DNA of 12,733 nt from the NCBI GenBank assembly GCA_029935275.1, contig JAOZKQ010000032.1, positions 1 through 12,733 of the forward strand, written 5' to 3'. The DNA is from Bacteroidales bacterium. GTDB taxonomy: Bacteria; Bacteroidota; Bacteroidia; Bacteroidales; VadinHA17. Position numbers and translations under genes: made by a program. Shown piece after piece: positions 7,912 to 12,733 of this stretch. The first letter of the stretch is position 1. Every line of letters begins with the position of its first letter. The notes under the pieces were generated by a model. The model did not search any database. It saw nothing but the letters and a program-made list of their open reading frames with translations, and had not been told where the DNA came from.

Positions 7912-9315
7912 TTATTTTTTCTTGGCTTTTCCATTCTGCTCTAAGATAACTTTTTTAACTATACTGTTTGCTTTTCCTATAGAAAATTTTGTTGTAATTG
8001 ACTGTCCTTTTATTAACACAGATGCATTGCGGACAATTTTGCCTGATGCATAGGTTAATGAATAGCCCCTCTTTAATACTTGTTGTGGATCAAGTAGCCC
8101 AAGGGATTGCCCAATAAGATGAAGATTCTGATGTTGACTGGTTGAAAACTTACCTGTTAGGACTAAAAGGATTTTCTTCAAATAATAAATTTCATTAGAG
8201 CTTTTGATAAAGAATTTTTTTAGATGAAACCCCATTAGACTTAACTGGTCATGCAAATAGTTATTCTTATTATGTATATTTTGATCCGTATTCAATTTAA
8301 AAACTGTGGAAAACTGATTAAGCATTCTTATCTGCCGGGTTATGGCAGTTTGTATCACAGGAACTAACTGAATACTGATCTGGCTAAGGATTTTTTTATT
8401 ATTTTCCAAGCTTGCATTTACCTCACTTACTATTAAATTATACAATTCTGTCAGGTCATTTTCTAAATCCAGATATCTGTTAATAAGATATTCAGCTACT
8501 GCAGTGGGTGTTTTTAAGCTATGCTTAGCTACCAGGTCAGTAACAGACTCATCTTTATCATGACCTATGCCTGTAAGGATGGGTATTGGAAACTGGGCAA
8601 CGTGATTAGCCAGCCAATAATTATCAAAACAGCTTAAGTCTGACTGTGAACCTCCTCCTCTGATTAGAACAACTACATCAAAAAAATCACCATAATTATA
8701 AATTCTGTCTAAGGAATGTGTTATGGATTCAATAGCGTCATTTCCCTGCATAATTGAAGGGAAGAGTCTTGTGTTGTAAACATATCCGTACGGGTTTTGG
8801 TTTAATTGATCAATAAAATCCTGGTAGCCGGCGGCTGTTTCTGATGAAATGATTGCAATTGTTGAAGGCAGGGAAGGGAGCTCCAATTCTTTATTCATTT
8901 GGAAGACACCTTCGTTTTTTAGTTTTTCAATTGTTTTCCTTCTTTGTATAGCCAGGTCTCCAATGGTATAAGTGGGGTCAATATCATGAATATTCAAAGA
9001 ATAGCCATAAAGTTCATGAAATTCAACTTTAACTAATAAAAGAACTTTAAGGCCTGATGAAAAATTTCTGCCAGTTGTGGTTTCAAAATAAGGTTTTAAT
9101 AGCCTAAAAGTGAAGGCCCAGATAGTTGCACGGGCTTTTGCGATAATTTCATCTGTGTCATTATTTTTTTCAATAAGTTCGAGGTAGCAATGGCCTGATT
9201 TATTAATGTTTAGCTCATTTATCTCGGCAATAACCCAGAGTCGTTCGGGAAATGCAACAGAAATAGAGTCTCTGATGCTGTTGTTTAATTCGTGTAACGA
9301 AATATTGTCAGCCAA
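7912..9315 (-). CDS. xseA: Exodeoxyribonuclease VII large subunit
   Basis: This is the catalytic subunit of exonuclease VII, a cytoplasmic single-strand DNA exonuclease used in repair and in removing damaging single strands. It has 467 residues, close to the family's usual 400-460. There is an N-terminal OB-fold (about 4-115, beginning ISLHELNNSI and holding LWVIAEINEL), then the nuclease domain with IAIISSETAAGYQDF (153-167), RGGGSQSDL (219-227), GIGHDKDESVTD (249-260) and KTPTAVAE (268-275), then a long helical C-terminal arm that should bind XseB. The start is TTG: an in-frame TAA lies 15 bases upstream (codons ACC ACT GGG AAA follow it) and there is no ATG before residue 140, while the family's N-terminus begins exactly here. 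The kinase pair follows by 17 bases, and xseB only comes after that. A -7-like box lies about 40 bases upstream. Confidence 0.95.
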   Translation of the reverse strand: MADNISLHELNNSIRDSISVAFPERLWVIAEINELNINKSGHCYLELIEKNNDTDEIIAKARATIWAFTFRLLKPYFETTTGRNFSSGLKVLLLVKVEFHELYGYSLNIHDIDPTYTIGDLAIQRRKTIEKLKNEGVFQMNKELELPSLPSTIAIISSETAAGYQDFIDQLNQNPYGYVYNTRLFPSIMQGNDAIESITHSLDRIYNYGDFFDVVVLIRGGGSQSDLSCFDNYWLANHVAQFPIPILTGIGHDKDESVTDLVAKHSLKTPTAVAEYLINRYLDLENDLTELYNLIVSEVNASLENNKKILSQISIQLVPVIQTAITRQIRMLNQFSTVFKLNTDQNIHNKNNYLHDQLSLMGFHLKKFFIKSSNEIYYLKKILLVLTGKFSTSQHQNLHLIGQSLGLLDPQQVLKRGYSLTYASGKIVRNASVLIKGQSITTKFSIGKANSIVKKVILEQNGKAKKK

Positions 9316-9354
9316 TTTCCCAGTGGTTTAAATGACAAAATTCAGATATTTTAT

Positions 9355-9362
9355 CAAAAGTA
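9355..9362 (-). promoter_or_regulatory. Candidate -7 box (TACTTTTG) upstream of xseA
   Basis: On the - strand the 74-base gap between the protease gene and xseA holds TACTTTTG, an exact match to the Bacteroidota -7 consensus TAnnTTTG. It would start a transcript with a leader of roughly 33 bases before the TTG at 9315. No TTTG -33 box sits at the right distance; the region 19-21 bases upstream reads TTTATTT. If real, it makes xseA, the two kinases and xseB a unit separate from the protease gene. Confidence 0.35.
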
Positions 9363-9389
9363 AAGAATTTATTCTTGTCAGAAATAAAG

Positions 9390-11033
9390 TTACAATTTAA
9401 TAATTTTACCTGAATAGATTCTATTTCCTGCCTTTATTTTTAATATATATGTGCCCTGAATTAAATTACCCAATTCAGAAAATCTAATGATCTCAACGCT
9501 TGACCCTGATCCTTGAATTTCTTTTTGTCTGATTATCTGGCCGGTTGAATTAAGTATTTTAATATCAATAGTGGTTTCTATAGCCTGAGGGATAATAATG
9601 CTTACATAATCTATAAATGGATTTGGGAATATTGTTAATTCATCCCTTGGGTTTGATGTGCTTTGGGATTGTAAAAAGTAATAAGCTAAAAGAAAATCAG
9701 CTGTTCCATAACCAATGCTATCATTTGGACTCTGATAATTACTGCCACTTTTTTTAATTGCTTCATTAAGTTCAAGATTACTAATATTTGGGAATGCCTG
9801 CCATAAACAAGTTGCCAGCCCGGCTAAAACCGGGGAGGAAAACGAAGTTCCGCTCCCTCTTACAATGTTTCCATTAATGCCTTGAAATGCATCAGCCTGA
9901 CCCATTGCCGTAACATCTGGTTTCACCCTTCCATCTGCACTTGGGCCAAATGAACTAAAATAGGCTTTTTGATTCAGAGAATCTACTGCCCCTATAGAAA
10001 GTACGTGAGGGGCATCAGAAGGAGCAATGATATAGTGCCAGTTTTTATTTCCCTCATTGCCGGCACTAACTGAAATAAATATGCCTTTTGATGATGCTAT
10101 TTCAGCACCTTGAGTTACACGGGTGGTTTTGCCGTCCATGTCTGTATAAGTATAATTCATAGAAGGATCATCAAATTCGTAATAACCCAAAGAAGAATTT
10201 ATAACATCAGCACCCACACTATCTGCCAGCTCTGCTGCTGCTACCCAGTTGTCTTCTTCAATTGGAAATTCACTTGATGTATCTTCAGAACGGATAAGCC
10301 AGAATGTAGATTCCGGAGCAGTCCCCACAAGTGTTCCCGGTATGTTTCCCCCTATTATTGACAGAACATACATCCCGTGTGGGTGGGCATTAAAAACATT
10401 CACATTGTCATCAACAAAATTACGTGTTCCTAATATGCTGGAATTGTTCCAAAGAGGGACAAAGGCTGGGAGTTCATTGGCTTTAAAGAAGCCGGCATCA
10501 ATAACTGCAATTAACATTCCATTTCCCTTGTAGCCTTTATTATGAAGAAATTGGCCATTGGAAAGGTTTATTTGTTCTTTTCCATATCCATAGTTAGATG
10601 TGACGGGCGATTCTTCGACTATGATTTCTGAGTTAAATTTTTGAATGGCTGATTTTTGCACAGAACTACTGAATACTTTTTTCCTGGTAATAATGAAATC
10701 TAAACTATTTATAATATCAGGGAAAGTGCTTTGGTCTGATTTAACAAGGGCTGAGTTAAACCATTTAGAAAAGTTAATTACCTCTATTCCAAGTTTTGAA
10801 AGGCTATCGAGATAAAAGTCTGAAACTGGCAGATCTGATTCATTGATCTCAATTTTCTGTCTTGCCCTTCTTTCCAGGCTGCGAGCTGAGAGGAATTCAT
10901 CAGGCTTTTCCAGAGAATATTTATTATTTGCTTTATCCCTGAATGTGATTCTGTATTTATCTTTAGTCTGGGATGATATTTCCTGAAAGGAAACTAACAG
11001 CAGTATGAGTGTTAAAAGTGGTGCTACACGCAT
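9390..11033 (-). CDS. Secreted subtilisin-like (S8) serine protease with T9SS sorting domain
   Basis: A 547-residue secreted serine protease. It has a signal peptide (1-22, ending ISSQ); an N-terminal prodomain-like region of the Bacteroidota subtilase type (about 27-120, with PDEFLSARSLERRARQKI at 44-61 and DLPVSDFYL); and a peptidase S8 domain (about 150-455) with the full triad: Asp179 in AVIDAGF, His219 in HPHGMYV, Ser397 in GTSFSSP, and the oxyanion Asn326 in SAGNEG. The C-terminal ~80 residues (from IFPNPF at 468 to GKIIKL) are a T9SS type A sorting domain with the usual YILKIKAG strand. It should cross the inner membrane by Sec and the outer membrane by T9SS, then be attached to the surface or released. 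The substrate is unknown. It stands 87 bases after the repeat-protein gene and 74 before xseA, so it may be transcribed alone. The ATG leads straight into the signal peptide. Confidence 0.94.
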   Translation of the reverse strand: MRVAPLLTLILLLVSFQEISSQTKDKYRITFRDKANNKYSLEKPDEFLSARSLERRARQKIEINESDLPVSDFYLDSLSKLGIEVINFSKWFNSALVKSDQSTFPDIINSLDFIITRKKVFSSSVQKSAIQKFNSEIIVEESPVTSNYGYGKEQINLSNGQFLHNKGYKGNGMLIAVIDAGFFKANELPAFVPLWNNSSILGTRNFVDDNVNVFNAHPHGMYVLSIIGGNIPGTLVGTAPESTFWLIRSEDTSSEFPIEEDNWVAAAELADSVGADVINSSLGYYEFDDPSMNYTYTDMDGKTTRVTQGAEIASSKGIFISVSAGNEGNKNWHYIIAPSDAPHVLSIGAVDSLNQKAYFSSFGPSADGRVKPDVTAMGQADAFQGINGNIVRGSGTSFSSPVLAGLATCLWQAFPNISNLELNEAIKKSGSNYQSPNDSIGYGTADFLLAYYFLQSQSTSNPRDELTIFPNPFIDYVSIIIPQAIETTIDIKILNSTGQIIRQKEIQGSGSSVEIIRFSELGNLIQGTYILKIKAGNRIYSGKIIKL

Positions 11034-11120
11034 AAATATACAGGTATCAGGTGTCTATTGCATTATGATTTTAGAAATGACCTTATTCTTTTCAGTTTAC
11101 CATGGTCAGGGTAAATGGTT

Positions 11121-11936
11121 CTATTTGATTATGAAGTTTTTTTGAAAATCCTCAATAGTAGGATTTTTCAATTTATTTTTATTCAGTTCATAAATTTCCA
11201 TGCTTTGCTCAAATGATTTATCAATTTCATCCTGATTTTCAGGAAGGCCTCCAATGTAGTTTATGTATTTTTTCTTTTTAGTTTCTTTATCAATATGAGT
11301 CCATTTACCCTCTCTTATATCATCTGAATAATTGCCGGATATTTCCAGTGTTCCATCCGGGTAGAATGATTTGAAAAAACCATTGATTTTTCCATTTTTA
11401 TATTGTGTTTCTAATCTGAGTCTATTTTCCGGGAACCACATTTTCCATTTGCCATCAAGAACCCCGTTTTCCCAAAAGCGTTCCTGAGAGATAGTACCAT
11501 CTGAGTAAAATTCCCTGGAGATGCCATTTTTTAAACCCTTGTTGTATGATTCTATATTTGACAGGTGTTCCCCGTAAAAAGAATAGTACTTCCATAAACT
11601 ATCCTTTTTTGTTCCAGAATATTTTCCTTCAGCAGCGATTTTGCCATTTTTGTAATAAAAAGTTGTTTGAGCTGAAGTACCATTTTCATCATATATCATT
11701 ACCGATTGGAGTGATTTGTTTTCATAATACCTTTTAAACTCCCCTATTGGTTTGTTGTCTTTGAATTTACCAGTATATTTAATGTTTCCGTTATGGTACT
11801 TTTTCTCCCAATTGCCTTGTTTTAGGCCATTTGAATCGGTATAGTTAGAAATATCGTTTGCTTGAGGCTCTTTTTGCTGAGCTGTCATTATCAGCGATAT
11901 TAATAAAAGAAATATTATGAAGTTAATTTTTTTCAT
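11121..11936 (-). CDS. Secreted MORN/YwqK-like repeat protein
   Basis: A 271-residue exported protein made almost wholly of short repeats. I chose the ATG at 11936, which gives MKKINFIIFLLLIS and a clean signal peptide (about 1-20, ending MTAQ); an in-frame TTG at 11951 would add five residues and is less likely. About eight repeats of some 23 residues run from about 38 to 227, each built on G-x-W/F-x-x-[YF]-x-x-[DN]-G, for example GNWEKKYHNG, GISREFYSDG, GKWKMWFPEN, GFFKSFYPDG and GKWTHID. This is the beta-hairpin pattern of MORN and YwqK repeats. The last ~45 residues are non-repeat and charged. The function is not known; database labels of 'antitoxin' for this repeat type come from one distant family, and no toxin gene is next to it. 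It lies downstream of the dnaK terminator and is probably transcribed on its own. Confidence 0.85.
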   Translation of the reverse strand: MKKINFIIFLLLISLIMTAQQKEPQANDISNYTDSNGLKQGNWEKKYHNGNIKYTGKFKDNKPIGEFKRYYENKSLQSVMIYDENGTSAQTTFYYKNGKIAAEGKYSGTKKDSLWKYYSFYGEHLSNIESYNKGLKNGISREFYSDGTISQERFWENGVLDGKWKMWFPENRLRLETQYKNGKINGFFKSFYPDGTLEISGNYSDDIREGKWTHIDKETKKKKYINYIGGLPENQDEIDKSFEQSMEIYELNKNKLKNPTIEDFQKNFIIK

Positions 11937-11991
11937 ATTAATGAATCTCAAATAAAACGATGAAAGCCTGAAATTGGTATTTTTTATAGTG

Positions 11992-11999
11992 CAAAAATA
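11992..11999 (-). promoter_or_regulatory. Candidate -7 box (TATTTTTG) for the MORN-repeat gene
   Basis: On the - strand TATTTTTG matches the Bacteroidota -7 consensus TAnnTTTG and would give a leader of about 50 bases before the ATG at 11936. It directly abuts the T-run of the dnaK terminator, so its -33 region would lie inside the terminator stem, where no TTTG is found. It is supported only by the -7 match and by the need for a promoter after a strong terminator. Confidence 0.28.
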
Positions 12000-12029
12000 A
12001 AAAAGCCCCGGTATTTCCCGGGGCTTTTT
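12000..12029 (-). terminator. Rho-independent terminator after dnaK
   Basis: AAAAAGCCCCGG (12000-12011) pairs perfectly with CCGGGGCTTTTT (12018-12029) around a six-base loop. On the - strand the GC-rich stem is followed by a T-run, starting 15 bases beyond the dnaK stop at 12045. The element is symmetric, so it could also stop + strand transcription. It is the clearest terminator in the window. Confidence 0.92.
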
Positions 12030-12044
12030 AGTTATTTAGTTGAA

Positions 12045-12733
12045 TTATTTTACTTCTTCAAAATCTACATCAGTTACCTCATCATCTTCTTTTTTATCAT
12101 CCTGAGGAGCTTCTGCATGTTGTTCTCCACCAGGTCCAGCCTGCTGATTAGGATCAGCCTGGCCTGCTTTATACATTTCCTCTGAAGCAGCTTTCCAAAC
12201 TGTATTTAATTCAGCTGTTGCTTTTTCAATAGCATCTATATCTTTATTACTGTGTGCTGTTTTGAGTGTTTCCAATGCTTTCTCAATAGGCGCTTTTTTA
12301 TCTTCCGGCAATTTGTCACCAAATTCTGTCAACTGTTTTTCAGTTTGGAAGATCAGGCTATCAGCAGAATTTAACTTGTCAATTTGTTCTTTTGCTGCCT
12401 TATCAGCTGCTTCGTTAGCTTTGGCTTCTTCTCTCATCCTGTTAATTTCCTCATCTGTGAGGCCGGTGGATGCTTCAATCCTTATATTTTGAACTTTCCC
12501 GGTACCTTTGTCTTTCGCAGAAACGTTAAGGATTCCATTTGCATCAATATCAAAAGTGACTTCAACCTGAGGGACACCACGTGGTGCAGGGGGAATACCA
12601 TCCAGATGAAATCTTCCGATTGTTTTATTTCCTGTTGCCATTGGTCTTTCACCCTGTAAAACATGGATTTCAACAGACGGTTGATTATTAGCTGCAGTAG
12701 TAAATGACTCTGATTTTTTTGTAGGAATTGTAG
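12045..12733 (-). CDS. dnaK: Chaperone DnaK (Hsp70), C-terminal part; N-terminal end outside the window
   Basis: These are the last 228 residues of Hsp70, the ATP-driven cytoplasmic chaperone that works with DnaJ and GrpE. The frame is open to the right edge, so the ATG at 12641 is internal. The visible part begins at IPTKKSESFTTA, equivalent to about residue 418 of E. coli DnaK, so the ATPase domain is missing. It holds the substrate-binding beta-sandwich (IHVLQGERPMATGNKTIG, LDGIPPAPRGVPQVEVTFDI, GILNVSAKDKGTG), the helical lid (from about TGLTDEEINRM, with FGDKLPEDKK), a Gly/Gln/Pro-rich disordered stretch, and the conserved acidic tail DVDFEEVK. All of this is normal for a Bacteroidota DnaK. 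A strong terminator follows the stop, so transcription is not expected to run into the next gene. Confidence 0.97.
   Translation of the reverse strand, partial: TIPTKKSESFTTAANNQPSVEIHVLQGERPMATGNKTIGRFHLDGIPPAPRGVPQVEVTFDIDANGILNVSAKDKGTGKVQNIRIEASTGLTDEEINRMREEAKANEAADKAAKEQIDKLNSADSLIFQTEKQLTEFGDKLPEDKKAPIEKALETLKTAHSNKDIDAIEKATAELNTVWKAASEEMYKAGQADPNQQAGPGGEQHAEAPQDDKKEDDEVTDVDFEEVK

Noticed and set aside
9363..9389. AT-rich imperfect hairpin after the protease stop (TTTATTTCT / AGAATAAA)
   Set aside because: The stem has no GC-rich core and a bulge, and no clean T-run follows; it is too weak to call a terminator.
10249..10533. Open frame of 94 codons on the + strand
   Set aside because: It is antisense to the catalytic region of the subtilase around His219 and has no family resemblance.
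11078..11110. TTTACC / GGTAAA and ACCAT / ATGGT inverted repeats between the MORN-repeat gene and the protease gene
   Set aside because: The stems are only five to six bases, mutually exclusive, and not followed by a T-run, so neither a terminator nor an operator can be supported.
11121..11936. Toxin-antitoxin locus suggested by YwqK-type repeats
   Set aside because: There is no toxin-like neighbour (dnaK on one side, a secreted protease on the other), and the protein has a signal peptide.

Overview
The window looks like chromosome of an AT-rich member of the Bacteroidota, probably a Bacteroidales/Marinilabiliales-type bacterium. The reasons are a subtilase carrying a type IX secretion (T9SS) C-terminal sorting domain, TPR-containing sensor kinases with an 'HDLxxPF' H-box, almost no Shine-Dalgarno sequences, TAnnTTTG-like promoter boxes, and a DnaK C-terminal half of Bacteroidetes type. 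The taxonomic call is inference from protein style; there is no rRNA here.

Layout. The left part (1-3565) reads on the + strand: the 3' part of a PAS/histidine kinase/receiver hybrid sensor, then, after 149 bases, an intact 622-residue protein in which a CRP-like cyclic-nucleotide-binding domain replaces its usual DNA-binding partner with a complete aspartate ammonia-lyase (aspartase). Everything from 3607 to the right edge reads on the - strand and converges on the aspartase gene with a 41-base gap. In transcription order it contains the dnaK 3' part, closed by a perfect 12-bp-stem terminator; a secreted MORN/YwqK-like repeat protein; a T9SS-exported subtilisin-like protease; xseA (TTG start); two tandem paralogous membrane TPR histidine kinases joined by an ATGA overlap; and xseB.

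How the parts may work together. XseA and XseB are the large and small subunits of exonuclease VII. Here their genes are split by the kinase pair but still lie in one tight same-strand run (gaps 17, -4 and 41 bases), so the four genes may be one transcription unit. Neither TPR kinase has a receiver or DNA-binding domain and no stand-alone response regulator is visible, so their partner lies elsewhere. The hybrid kinase and the cNMP-aspartase are co-directional, but no functional link is shown by sequence.

No rRNA, tRNA, CRISPR array, insertion sequence or phage gene was seen. All gaps between genes are under 150 bases. The most unusual items are the cNMP-domain/aspartase fusion and the kinase pair set between xseA and xseB.
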